From positions 62,001-126,000 of the forward strand of contig MBRE01000022.1 in assembly GCA_001698425.1 (NCBI GenBank): a stretch of DNA of 64,000 bases. The letters are read 5' to 3'. The stretch's first letter is position 1. Each line of letters starts with the position of its first letter. Source of the stretch: Oscillatoriales cyanobacterium USR001. Its GTDB lineage: Bacteria; Cyanobacteriota; Cyanobacteriia; Cyanobacteriales; Microcoleaceae. The position numbers and the translations under genes were made by a program. Below are positions 8,527-16,730 of this stretch, in pieces. The notes below the pieces were generated by a model. It worked only from the letters and a program-made list of their open reading frames with translations. It had not been told where the DNA came from and searched no databases.

Positions 8527-9522
8527 ATGCAAAATTTTCGGAATTACTATCAAATTCTTGGACTATCGAGAGATGCTTCAATTGATGAAATTAAGAAAGC
8601 TTATCGACGGTTGGCGCGACAGTTTCATCCTGATGTAAATCCGGGTGATAAAGATGCTGAAGATAAATTTAAAGCTATTAATGAGGCTTATGATATTCTC
8701 TCTGATGTGGATAAGCGATCGCAGTACGACCAGTTTACTAGATTTTGGAAGCCCAAGGGAATTAAGGGAAAAACAGGCTTACGAGTTCCTGGTTTCAAGG
8801 GTTGGGGTGATGGTAAAAATAATGGTGATTCTGCTGAGGGAAAAGCTGATTTTGCCGATTATTCTGATTTTAATAAATTTGTTGACCAATTGTTAGGTCG
8901 TCGTCGGGAAATGCGAACCGCGCCACTGAATACACCGCGAGTTACTTCTTCCGATCCTTGGGTTTCTAGTACATCAAAAGTAACTTATACGCCGGGTTCT
9001 CGCGAAGTTAGGAAGGATATTGAAGCGCGATTAACGTTACCTTTGGAGAAGGCTTATACGGGTGGTACTGAGAGAATTCGTCTGGAGGATGGGCGTTCTT
9101 TAGAAGTAGATATGCCTGGGGGAATGGTAAGCGGTCAAAGGATTAGATTGCGAAATTTAGGGGTTGGTGGTGGTGATTTGTACTTGAAAATTACGGTTTC
9201 TCCTCATCCATTTTTTAAGTTAGAAAGGTCTGATGTTTGTTGTCAATTACCGTTAACTCCTGCGGAGGCGGTATTGGGGGGAGAAATTGAGGTTCCGACG
9301 TTAGATGGTTGGGTAAAAATGAAGTTACCGGGAGGAGTTTTTTCTGGTCAGCGGTTACGTTTGGCTGGTAAGGGTTATCCAACTGGTAAGGGCGATCGCG
9401 GCGATCAATTAGTGGAAATTGCGATCGCAATTCCTCAAGATATTAGTCCGCAGGAACGAGAATTATATGAGAAGTTACGACAGGTTGAAACATTTAAACC
9501 ACGTCAGGATTTGTCTGTTTAA
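8527..9522 (+). CDS. DnaJ-class co-chaperone without zinc finger (CbpA-like)
   Basis: Hsp40 partner for the Hsp70 encoded just upstream. The J domain occupies residues 5-70 with HPD at 34-36, a Gly/Asp-rich linker follows, and the substrate-binding beta-domains begin near residue 160 (RLTLPLEKAYTGGTERIRLEDG). No CxxCxGxG zinc-finger repeats are present, so this is a type II/CbpA-like J protein. The start is fixed by homology (MQNFRNYYQILGLS). The leader is a pyrimidine heptamer array with no ribosome-binding site, so initiation may depend on an unstructured leader or upstream translation. Confidence 0.9.
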   Translation: MQNFRNYYQILGLSRDASIDEIKKAYRRLARQFHPDVNPGDKDAEDKFKAINEAYDILSDVDKRSQYDQFTRFWKPKGIKGKTGLRVPGFKGWGDGKNNGDSAEGKADFADYSDFNKFVDQLLGRRREMRTAPLNTPRVTSSDPWVSSTSKVTYTPGSREVRKDIEARLTLPLEKAYTGGTERIRLEDGRSLEVDMPGGMVSGQRIRLRNLGVGGGDLYLKITVSPHPFFKLERSDVCCQLPLTPAEAVLGGEIEVPTLDGWVKMKLPGGVFSGQRLRLAGKGYPTGKGDRGDQLVEIAIAIPQDISPQERELYEKLRQVETFKPRQDLSV

Positions 9523-9788
9523 TCGCGGAAAATATTAATCTCTCTTTAGCAAATCTTTGGCTCCGTAGGTCTAAGTTTTGTAAAGTTATATTGGGTAACA
9601 GTAGAAAGTTGCCAGACAAGTTAGGCAATTTAGGGGTAGAATATTCGGGGTAGAGTGATAATGCAGAGATGATGCAGAGGAAAAAGCCCATAAAAATTAG
9701 GCTACCTCTCTAGGAGGATTTCTGCCGCACCTCTACGAGTTTGAAGTTTTGCGCCTGGTTGGTGGTAAAACTATTTCACTAAGTTCTA

Positions 9789-10451
9789 ATGGAGAAGCAA
9801 ATGAAATTTCTGTTTAGACTAGGATGGTTTCAGGGTATTCGCAAACTTTATAGTATTTTAAGCAAGCGAATCCCAAAATATTTGGCTGCGGGTATGGCAA
9901 TGCTTTTGGCCACAAGTGCTAGTCTGTTAATTTTTAGCAGCAGTGCGGTTGCCATAGATGCGGTTAAAATTAAGTATGGTGGGGTGGATATTTCTGTCAC
10001 AATTCCTGAGTTAGTAACTTTTGCGAATAGCGGTCAAGTTTCTAATCAACTGCGATCGCTTTTTCAAATTGCCAAAGCAACTCCGGATCAAATTAGCAGT
10101 TTCCGCGAACTTTTGAGCAAAAAAACTCAGGTCGATCCTAATTTATTGAATGATTTGCTCAATTCGTATTATGGCAAGCTTGCCCTAACAGAAGTTAGTA
10201 AGTATCTGACTCCAGGTAGCAATTATGCTAAAATGGTGGATGAACTGAAAGCAACGGTAAATATGGTGATCAAAGATGGTCAATTTTCACTGTTAGAAGT
10301 GTTACAAAGCTATCAGGGAATTGATGGGATAGTGATTGATGGTCAACAAATTGTTAATCTTTATAACCAGGCGGTTGTAGAGGGACAAAAGGTACTCAAT
10401 TTCTTACGGACTAATCCGCAGGTGCAGAAGACAATTTGCAAAACTGCTTAA
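9789..10451 (+). CDS. Secreted DUF1400 protein
   Basis: A cyanobacterial protein of 220 residues. The N terminus is basic, then a hydrophobic stretch (about residues 32-54) ends in SSSAVAIDA, a plausible signal-peptidase site after AVA. The mature part (VKIKYGGVDISVTIPELVTFANSG...) matches the DUF1400 domain, which is often attached to alpha/beta hydrolases; here the hydrolase part is absent, so it stands alone. Function is unknown, presumably periplasmic or thylakoid lumenal. Either Met1 or Met6 could be the start. It is a monocistronic gene followed by a foldback element. Confidence 0.7.
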   Translation: MEKQMKFLFRLGWFQGIRKLYSILSKRIPKYLAAGMAMLLATSASLLIFSSSAVAIDAVKIKYGGVDISVTIPELVTFANSGQVSNQLRSLFQIAKATPDQISSFRELLSKKTQVDPNLLNDLLNSYYGKLALTEVSKYLTPGSNYAKMVDELKATVNMVIKDGQFSLLEVLQSYQGIDGIVIDGQQIVNLYNQAVVEGQKVLNFLRTNPQVQKTICKTA

Positions 10452-10525
10452 GTCTTAGTATCTAATAGGAAGAAGCCGGGTTTATGAAGTAATACGGAGT
10501 ATTCCAGGTTGATGAAGTGCTGTAG

Positions 10526-10753
10526 GGATACGGCATTGCCCAAGGCGTGTCAACTTAACTTCAAATCCTTAGTCCGACAGGGGTTAAAACCCCTGTCTCA
10601 AAGATCAAGTCCTCTGAAGAGGACTAAGAAAGCCTAAAAAAACTTTTAAACTTTATGTTAGTCCTCTTTAGAGGACTTAAGTTATTAGACAGGGACTTAA
10701 GTCCCTGGCGGGCTTTCCGCTTAGTTTGACACGCCTTGGGCATTGCCGTATCC
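10526..10753. repeat. Foldback (MITE-like) element with nested hairpins
   Basis: Terminal inverted repeats of 28 bp (10526-10553 and 10726-10753) differ at a single position. Between them are four short near-perfect palindromes, for example ACAGGGG/CCCCTGT, AGTCCTCT/AGAGGACT (twice) and AGGGACTTAAGTCCCT. No frame of significance is present. The 314-bp gap between the DUF1400 and SRPBCC genes is essentially this element plus flanks. Confidence 0.8.
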
Positions 10754-10765
10754 TATTTGTTATTT

Positions 10766-11218
10766 TTACTGATTAATTTGTGCTTCTGCTAATTTTTTAA
10801 TTCGTTTGAGTTGTGCCTGCATATCTGCCTTTGTCCAAGGGGCGGCAAACTGATTAAAACCAAAGCGAATTAAGGGATTGGAAATCTCAAATTCAAAGCG
10901 GTTAATTAGGCGGGTTCCTGTTTCTATTGGTTGACATTCCCAGCGATCGCGTCCCTGAAAAAATCCTGTAAAACCCCAAATAATTAAACCCGGTTTTCGC
11001 TCCAAAACTATGCTGTCTAAAGTAGGATGTAGAATCGGAATTTTTATGATAAAGCGGCTGCGACTCCCTAAATCTGTGCTCCAATTACCTACAGGCTCAC
11101 AGCGCAAAAGGGGGTTTAGCCATTGGTGCATTAAAGCGCGATCGCTGATACAAAACTCTACAATCTTAGGACTGGCAATAATTTCAATAGATTGCTCGAA
11201 AACTTGACAATGTGACAT
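10766..11218 (-). CDS. SRPBCC (START-like) family protein
   Basis: The 150-residue protein fits the polyketide-cyclase/START-like fold: an N-terminal strand with SIEIIASPKIVEFCISD, the tryptophan-bearing GNWSTDLGSRSRF, then an amphipathic C-terminal helix ending WTKADMQAQLKRIKKLAEA. Members bind hydrophobic ligands; no specific ligand can be read from the sequence. I chose the ATG at 11218; the frame extends three codons upstream to a GTG. It is divergent from the mechanosensitive-channel gene by under 80 bp. Confidence 0.7.
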   Translation of the reverse strand: MSHCQVFEQSIEIIASPKIVEFCISDRALMHQWLNPLLRCEPVGNWSTDLGSRSRFIIKIPILHPTLDSIVLERKPGLIIWGFTGFFQGRDRWECQPIETGTRLINRFEFEISNPLIRFGFNQFAAPWTKADMQAQLKRIKKLAEAQINQ

Positions 11219-11296
11219 AGAACCCACAAACTAGATGCTATTAATTCTATCTTCGCATTTTTGGTTGTCAAATCTGACCTTAACCTAAGAAAAAGT

Positions 11297-12976
11297 ATGA
11301 ATGGAATTTGGCAAGAAGTTACACAGGGTTCAGGCATCGTTAAGCCTCTACTATCCGGGCTAGTTTTGGGACAACAACCGTTGGTTTTGCCCAATCCATT
11401 GAGAGCTTTGCCTTCGGAATTTAACCCAATTATCGATCTAGTTTTGGCGATCGGGATTTTGGTGATTGGTTACGCGATCGCGCTGTTTGCAGAATTTCTC
11501 ACGCGGAAACTACTAGAAAGTACCAATATCGACAACCGCCTTGCTGGTTGGATTGGAGGGCAGCCAGCGGGTACGGAGATGCCCCCAGTGGATAAGTGGA
11601 TTGCCAGTGCCGTGTTTTGGTTGGTGATGATTTTTGCCTTGGTAGGTTTTTTAGATAAACTCCAACTTCAGGCAGCGTCTCAACCTTTAACCGGTTTACT
11701 CAATCAAATTACAGTATTTTTACCGAAGTTACTGGGCGCTGGTGGGTTGTTAGCGGTGGCTTGGTTGCTGGCAACGATCGCAAAGCTAGTAGTAACGCGA
11801 GCACTACGAGTATTTCGCTTAGATGAACGTTTGAATCAACAAGTATCTGCGACGGCAACTCCTAACCAATTGTCTTTGAGCGAGACGTTGGCAAATGCTC
11901 TGTATTGGTTTATTTTTCTACTGTTTTTACCATCAGTATTAAGCACGTTGGAATTACAGGGAACTTTGCAACCAGTACAGAAGTTATTGGATGATATTCT
12001 CTCAATTCTGCCTAATGTTTTGGGGGCGGTTTTTATTGGGGCAACTGGTTGGCTAATTGCTCAAATTGTGCGCCGAATTGTGACGAATTTGTTGGCCGCA
12101 ACGGGGACAGATTTGTTGGGGGCAAGAGTAGGAATGACCCAATCTTCGGGGGGACAATCTCTTTCGTGGATTTTGGGAACGGTTGTTTATGTTCTGATTT
12201 TAATTCCCACTGCGATCGCGGCTCTAAATGCCCTGAGAGTTGAGGCAATTTCGGCTCCAGCGGTGTCGATGCTAACTCAAATTCTAAATGTAATTCCCCA
12301 AATTTTTACAGCGGGAATGATTTTAGCAATATCCTATTTTATCGGTCGCTTTGTAGCTGATTTGTTAGCAAATATTCTCACGGGAATTGGCTTCAATAAT
12401 GTTTTCTACTGGTTAGGTTTGCAAGGCAAACCATTTGGTGTCACCTCCGCGCCACCAACTGCCAACAACCTCGATCCAGATGCAACGATACTTCAATCCG
12501 ATACGACAGAAATACCTTCGCGCACGCCTTCAGAAATTGCAGGAATTGTAGCTTTGGTAGGGATTATGCTGTTTGCAACGGTGACAGCTACTGATGTCCT
12601 CAAACTCAGAGCTTTGACTAATATTGTCAATAGAATTATCTTGCTTTCTGGCAGCGTATTAATGGGGATTCTGGTATTTGCGATCGGCTTGTATTTAGCT
12701 AATTTGGCTTTCAATTTGATTGCTAGTTCTGGTACTCGTCAAGCTCGATTGTTAGCTCAAACTGCCCGAATTAGCATTATTACATTAGTTTCAGCGATGG
12801 CGCTGCAACAGATGGGAATTGCCAGTAATATTGTCAATTTAGCTTTTGGCTTATTGTTAGGCGCGATCGCCGTCGCGATCGCACTAGCTTTTGGTTTAGG
12901 AGCTCGCGATATTGCGGCCGAACAGCTGCGGGAATGGTTGGCAGACTTTAAGGAAAATCAACCGCCACGTTCTTAG
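11297..12976 (+). CDS. MscS-like integral membrane protein with TM-helix repeats
   Basis: About 559 residues with at least ten hydrophobic segments arranged as repeated units, each a long membrane helix followed by a conserved IxxxLPxxLGA-type helix (ITVFLPKLLGA, ILSILPNVLGA, ILNVIPQIFTA). This is the pattern of the conserved TM-helix repeat in bacterial mechanosensitive-channel-related proteins such as CmpX. The canonical soluble MscS beta-domain is not evident, so channel function is inference. The C terminus ends in LAFGLGARDIAAEQLREWLADF, typical of the family. I use the ATG at 11297; the longer frame begins at a TTG. Confidence 0.75.
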   Translation: MNGIWQEVTQGSGIVKPLLSGLVLGQQPLVLPNPLRALPSEFNPIIDLVLAIGILVIGYAIALFAEFLTRKLLESTNIDNRLAGWIGGQPAGTEMPPVDKWIASAVFWLVMIFALVGFLDKLQLQAASQPLTGLLNQITVFLPKLLGAGGLLAVAWLLATIAKLVVTRALRVFRLDERLNQQVSATATPNQLSLSETLANALYWFIFLLFLPSVLSTLELQGTLQPVQKLLDDILSILPNVLGAVFIGATGWLIAQIVRRIVTNLLAATGTDLLGARVGMTQSSGGQSLSWILGTVVYVLILIPTAIAALNALRVEAISAPAVSMLTQILNVIPQIFTAGMILAISYFIGRFVADLLANILTGIGFNNVFYWLGLQGKPFGVTSAPPTANNLDPDATILQSDTTEIPSRTPSEIAGIVALVGIMLFATVTATDVLKLRALTNIVNRIILLSGSVLMGILVFAIGLYLANLAFNLIASSGTRQARLLAQTARISIITLVSAMALQQMGIASNIVNLAFGLLLGAIAVAIALAFGLGARDIAAEQLREWLADFKENQPPRS

Positions 12977-13001
12977 GAATAGAAATTAAGTAATTAGCTT
13001 G

Positions 13002-13042
13002 TTTGTAGTAAGCGCTTTAGCGCTCTTGGCGCTTACTACAAA
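13002..13042. terminator. Hairpin between convergent genes
   Basis: TTTGTAGTAAGCGC at 13002-13015 pairs with GCGCTTACTACAAA at 13029-13042 around a loop, with a second small GCGC palindrome inside. It lies between two convergent genes and could end transcription in both directions, although it also resembles a dispersed repeat. Confidence 0.45.
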
Positions 13043-13095
13043 CCAAATCATCAAGTTATTGAGTTTTCATTCCTTAGTTAGAAATAATTATTGAA

Positions 13096-14571
13096 TTAAA
13101 ACACCTCCACTCCCCCCAATTTCTTCACAGTTTCAACCTTAGCATTGGCCGCTTCTCCACAAGTGCTAGGAGTAGGAAATATCTTTCCCGGATTCGCCAA
13201 ACCTTGGGGATTAAACACCTGACGTACCCACTGCATTGTCTCCAAATCTACCTCGCTAAACATCTCTGGCATATAACACTTTTTATCAGCACCAATTCCA
13301 TGTTCCCCCGAAAGACTTCCCCCCACTTTCACGCAAAGCTTGAGAATTTCACCGCCCAATTCTTCCACCTTTTCCAATGCTCCTTCAACGGCATTATCAT
13401 AAAGAATTAGCGGGTGAAGATTCCCATCTCCTGCGTGAAATACATTAGCAATACGATAGCCAAATTTTTCACTTAGTAACTCAATCTCTTTCAAAACATA
13501 AGCCATTTGCGTTCGGGGAATTACGCCATCTTGCACGTAATAATCTGGGCTTAAATGACCCGCAGCAGCAAAGGCCGCTTTCCGTCCTTTCCAAATTTTT
13601 AACCTGGTTTCCAAGTCATTTGCTGTTGTGATGTTCCGCGCTCCATTTTTCTTACAAATGTCAGCAATGCGTTTTTTATTCGCCATTACTTCTACTTCTA
13701 AACCATCAACTTCTACTAAGAGAATAGAAGCCGCATCGCGGGGATAACAGCCTGTAGCGACAACATCTTCCACAGCATTAATGCTAATGTTATCCATAAT
13801 TTCCATACCACCAGGAATAATTCCAGCACTGATAATATCTGAAACCGATGCTCCGGCGGCTTCCATGCTGGTAAAATCAGCTAATAGTACGCAAATTGAT
13901 TCTGGTACTTTAAGGATTCTTAAAGTAACTTCTGTGGCAATTCCTAAAGTACCTTCGGAACCGACAAATAAACCTGTTAAATCATAACCGGGCATTTCTG
14001 GTATTTGTCCGCCGACATCGACAATTGAGCCGTCAGGTAGGACTAATTTTAAGCCTAAAACGTGGTTGACTGTCACGCCATATTTCAAACAGTGAACGCC
14101 GCCAGAATTTTCGGCAACATTACCACCAATTGAACAGATAATTTGACTAGATGGATCGGGGGCGTAATAGAAACCAGCACCGCTAACTGCTTGTGTTACC
14201 CAGTTATTAATTACTCCTGGTTGTACGATGACTAGCTGATTTTCTAGGTCTATTTTTAGGATTTTTCGCATTAAGGCGGTGACAATTAATACGCAGTTTT
14301 CGACGGGTAAAGCACCGCCAGAAAGACCGGTTCCTGCGCCTCTGGCTACCCAGGGAATAGAGTGGCGATCGCATATTTTTACGGCTGCTGCTACTTCTTC
14401 TGTAGTTCTTGGTAATATTACTAAAGCTGGCCGCTGGCGGTAGCTAGTGAGTCCGTCACATTCGTAGACTAGCAATTCTTCGCGACGTTGAACTACGGCA
14501 TTTTTGCCGAGTAAAGTTTCAAATTCTTTGATAATAGGTTTCCAGTTGCGTTCAGTTTTGATGGCGATCAT
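13096..14571 (-). CDS. glcD: Glycolate dehydrogenase FAD subunit (GlcD)
   Basis: FAD-linked oxidase converting glycolate to glyoxylate in photorespiration; cyanobacterial GlcD1 uses this reaction to recover 2-phosphoglycolate carbon. The 491-residue protein has the usual length. The FAD-binding PP-loop region reads ARGAGTGLSGGALP, followed by DPSSQ...SIGGNVAENSGG and GSEGTLGIATE. The C-terminal HAGDGNLHPLI and SGEHGIGADKK are typical of GlcD/D-lactate dehydrogenase. No GlcE or GlcF gene is adjacent. A related D-lactate dehydrogenase is the main alternative. Confidence 0.85.
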   Translation of the reverse strand: MIAIKTERNWKPIIKEFETLLGKNAVVQRREELLVYECDGLTSYRQRPALVILPRTTEEVAAAVKICDRHSIPWVARGAGTGLSGGALPVENCVLIVTALMRKILKIDLENQLVIVQPGVINNWVTQAVSGAGFYYAPDPSSQIICSIGGNVAENSGGVHCLKYGVTVNHVLGLKLVLPDGSIVDVGGQIPEMPGYDLTGLFVGSEGTLGIATEVTLRILKVPESICVLLADFTSMEAAGASVSDIISAGIIPGGMEIMDNISINAVEDVVATGCYPRDAASILLVEVDGLEVEVMANKKRIADICKKNGARNITTANDLETRLKIWKGRKAAFAAAGHLSPDYYVQDGVIPRTQMAYVLKEIELLSEKFGYRIANVFHAGDGNLHPLILYDNAVEGALEKVEELGGEILKLCVKVGGSLSGEHGIGADKKCYMPEMFSEVDLETMQWVRQVFNPQGLANPGKIFPTPSTCGEAANAKVETVKKLGGVEVF

Positions 14572-14614
14572 TTGTGGTTATAATTAAGTGGATTTAAAGC
14601 ATTCAGAAAGGAGA

Positions 14615-15133
14615 TTAAGGTCGATCGAGGGTGGGGTTAGTATCAATCCCAAATTTAATGGTGGGTGGTTGATATTTTTGGGTATTGCTAAGTAAATCAA
14701 CAGCATCTCCCAAGGCAGAAGTTAAATTTTTACGGGTTTCAGAGTGGCGGGTTTGTTCTTGTTTCAGGATGGATGCTAAGTTATTAATTTCTTCACGGGC
14801 GCGATCGCGCTCTAAAAGCACTTCTACCAGTTTTATTTTCACTTCTTCAATAGTTTGTAATTCTTCAACTTGTTGCTGATGAAGAGTGATATTTTTAGTT
14901 TCATCAGGTATGCTGGAAGAGAAACTTTGCAGTTTTTGAATTTGTGCTTGCAAACTGGCGATCGTTTGCTGATTTATTTTAGCTTCCGTGCGCCGCTGTT
15001 GTGCTTCGGTGTTGTAGAGTTGTCGCCATTGGGCCGCACTCTCTAAAGCAGCTTCGCGATCGCGCACAACTTCTGTTAACTGTTGTTGCAGAGATTTAAT
15101 TTCATTTAACCACTGTCTGACATCTTGATTCAT
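14615..15133 (-). CDS. Coiled-coil protein, cyanobacterial hypothetical
   Basis: A 172-residue hydrophilic, strongly helical protein. Heptad-rich segments (EIKSLQQQLTEVVRDREAAL and later EVLLERDRAREEINNLASIL) indicate one or two coiled coils separated by a Ser-rich linker. There is no signal peptide or known catalytic motif. I start at the ATG at 15133 (MNQDVRQWLNEI); the longer frame translates an ACCAATTA-type repeat. It lies 43 bp downstream of the glcD start side and is read away from the BrkB gene. Function unknown. Confidence 0.65.
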   Translation of the reverse strand: MNQDVRQWLNEIKSLQQQLTEVVRDREAALESAAQWRQLYNTEAQQRRTEAKINQQTIASLQAQIQKLQSFSSSIPDETKNITLHQQQVEELQTIEEVKIKLVEVLLERDRAREEINNLASILKQEQTRHSETRKNLTSALGDAVDLLSNTQKYQPPTIKFGIDTNPTLDRP

Positions 15134-15197
15134 AAGGATTTTTGGGTAATTGGTAATTGGCAATTGGTAACTATTAATTATACTGCTATTAGCCATA

Positions 15198-16214
15198 ATG
15201 AACATTTTTTATAATTTGCGCTACCTTATTTTAGTTATATTTCAGGTATTTTGGATGTTTCTGAGACATCTAATTAGGCGATCGCACCGCTTTTTCCAAT
15301 TCTTTGGCTACCTCAACTGGATCACCCTTCAGGAAGTTGCTAATCGCGCCATAAATCAGCGCTTGCTCGGATTATCCGCTGAAATGGCCTACAATGCCAT
15401 TTTAGCTCTATTTCCTGCACTTTTAGCCTCGATCGCCGCCATTGGTTTATTTCAATCCTTACAGTCAACACTTTATCAAATAGCGCAGCTGTTAGGAGAA
15501 ATCGCACCTAATGAAGTTCGGAGTTTAATTCGCGGTTTAATCCAAGAAATTATCCAAACTCGCAACCAAGAAATATTTTCTGTGAGTTTTATTGGCGCAA
15601 TTTGGGCATTTTCTGGCGTGTTAAGTGCAGCGATGACAGCCCTCGATCGCATCCATCAAATTCCGCCTACTCAAACTCGACCTTTTTGGCAAGCAAAACT
15701 GGTTTCTATCGGCTTAACTATCGGCACAATTATACTATTAATTCTCGCTTGCGGAGTAGTATTTGTTAGTGACTTATTAGTTCAAATTGTAGCACGTCAG
15801 AGTTGCTTGCTAGAAGCTATTTCAAATTGTCAATTACAAAATGTTTATAATTGCCGATTGTTGCGAGTTCCGAATTGTCCATTAGAATCAAATTTGTTAG
15901 CTGTTTGGGAACTGTGGCGTTGGCCGATCGCTTTAGGAATTGTATCAATTACCTTTGCTTTTATTTATCGCTATGGACCAAGTTATCACCGTCGAGAAAC
16001 GCCGATTTTTCCGGGAGCAATTTTAGCGGCTATTTTCTGGGCTGGATTTTCTAGCTTGTTACGAGTTTATGCGTCCAATTTTGCTAATTATAGCTGGACT
16101 TATGGCGCGATCGGCACTTTTATTATTTTACTATTATGGCTGAATTTCAGTTCTTTTGTGATGCTTTTAGGTGCTCAGTTAAATGTGACTGTGGGAAAAG
16201 AGATGAAAGGTTAA
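15198..16214 (+). CDS. YihY/BrkB family membrane protein
   Basis: The integral membrane protein of 338 residues has about six hydrophobic segments and the family hallmarks AEMAYNAILALFPALLA near residue 60, an ALDRIHQIP-like loop, and a C-terminal SWTYGAIGTFIILLLWLNFSS segment. The family was once annotated as RNase BN, but members are membrane proteins of uncertain function. A Cys-rich loop (SNCQLQNVYNCRLLRVPNC) between helices 3 and 4 is unusual and probably periplasmic. The first Met or Met20 could be the start. Confidence 0.85.
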   Translation: MNIFYNLRYLILVIFQVFWMFLRHLIRRSHRFFQFFGYLNWITLQEVANRAINQRLLGLSAEMAYNAILALFPALLASIAAIGLFQSLQSTLYQIAQLLGEIAPNEVRSLIRGLIQEIIQTRNQEIFSVSFIGAIWAFSGVLSAAMTALDRIHQIPPTQTRPFWQAKLVSIGLTIGTIILLILACGVVFVSDLLVQIVARQSCLLEAISNCQLQNVYNCRLLRVPNCPLESNLLAVWELWRWPIALGIVSITFAFIYRYGPSYHRRETPIFPGAILAAIFWAGFSSLLRVYASNFANYSWTYGAIGTFIILLLWLNFSSFVMLLGAQLNVTVGKEMKG

Positions 16215-16229
16215 TTATTAATTGTTAAT

Positions 16230-16420
16230 CGTAGGGGCGGGTTCGCCAGTATATTTATACCAATTCTCAAAAATTTGGCAACAGTTTTGGTAGGGGCGGG
16301 TTCACCCAAATCCCTGCTATTCGCCAAAATATTAAATAACCCGCCCCGAATACTGTTACACAAATGCAGGAGAATTGGTATTAATTTCAAAGCCAGGAGC
16401 TTCATCAACCCGCCCATAGA
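16230..16420. repeat. GGGGCGGG-family foldback repeat
   Basis: Copies of TAGGGGCGGGTTCRCC at 16232 and 16291 are answered by AACCCGCCCC (16338) and AACCCGCCC (16408). A perfect 12-bp inverted pair, ATACCAATTCTC (16257-16268) and GAGAATTGGTAT (16370-16381), brackets the centre. No coding content is seen. The same core occurs at 18401-18534 and 57436-57495. Confidence 0.6.
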
Positions 16421-16430
16421 CTATCTTAGA

Positions 16431-16619
16431 TCACCTTCTTTCCAAAGTGCTAATAACTCCAGTGCCAATCGAAACAAAAAGTAGTAACCAGACGATCCCG
16501 CCGGGGATAAATGTCAGTATACCAAAACCTCTCAAAAGCCAAATTATCAAGGTAATACTTAATATAATACCAAATATCCGAGCAAATGAGGGAGTCCGAA
16601 TTTTAGGAGAATTACTCAT
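16431..16619 (-). CDS. Small membrane protein, cyanobacterial hypothetical
   Basis: A 62-residue product with two hydrophobic segments (FGIILSITLIIWLL and GGIVWLLLFVSIGTGVI) joined by a short RGFGILTFIPGG loop, and a basic tail ending LERR. This resembles a short conserved cyanobacterial membrane protein of unknown function. I start at the ATG at 16619; the frame extends four codons further. It is transcribed divergently from rsmB. Confidence 0.55.
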   Translation of the reverse strand: MSNSPKIRTPSFARIFGIILSITLIIWLLRGFGILTFIPGGIVWLLLFVSIGTGVISTLERR

Positions 16620-16730
16620 GTTAAATATCAAAAAGATGTTTCTGGCTAGATATATTTTACAATATAATGAAAATCAAGCCGTTGGGGATAAGCAGAATGT
16701 CAAGTTCCTCATACCAATTTAATAACTAAA

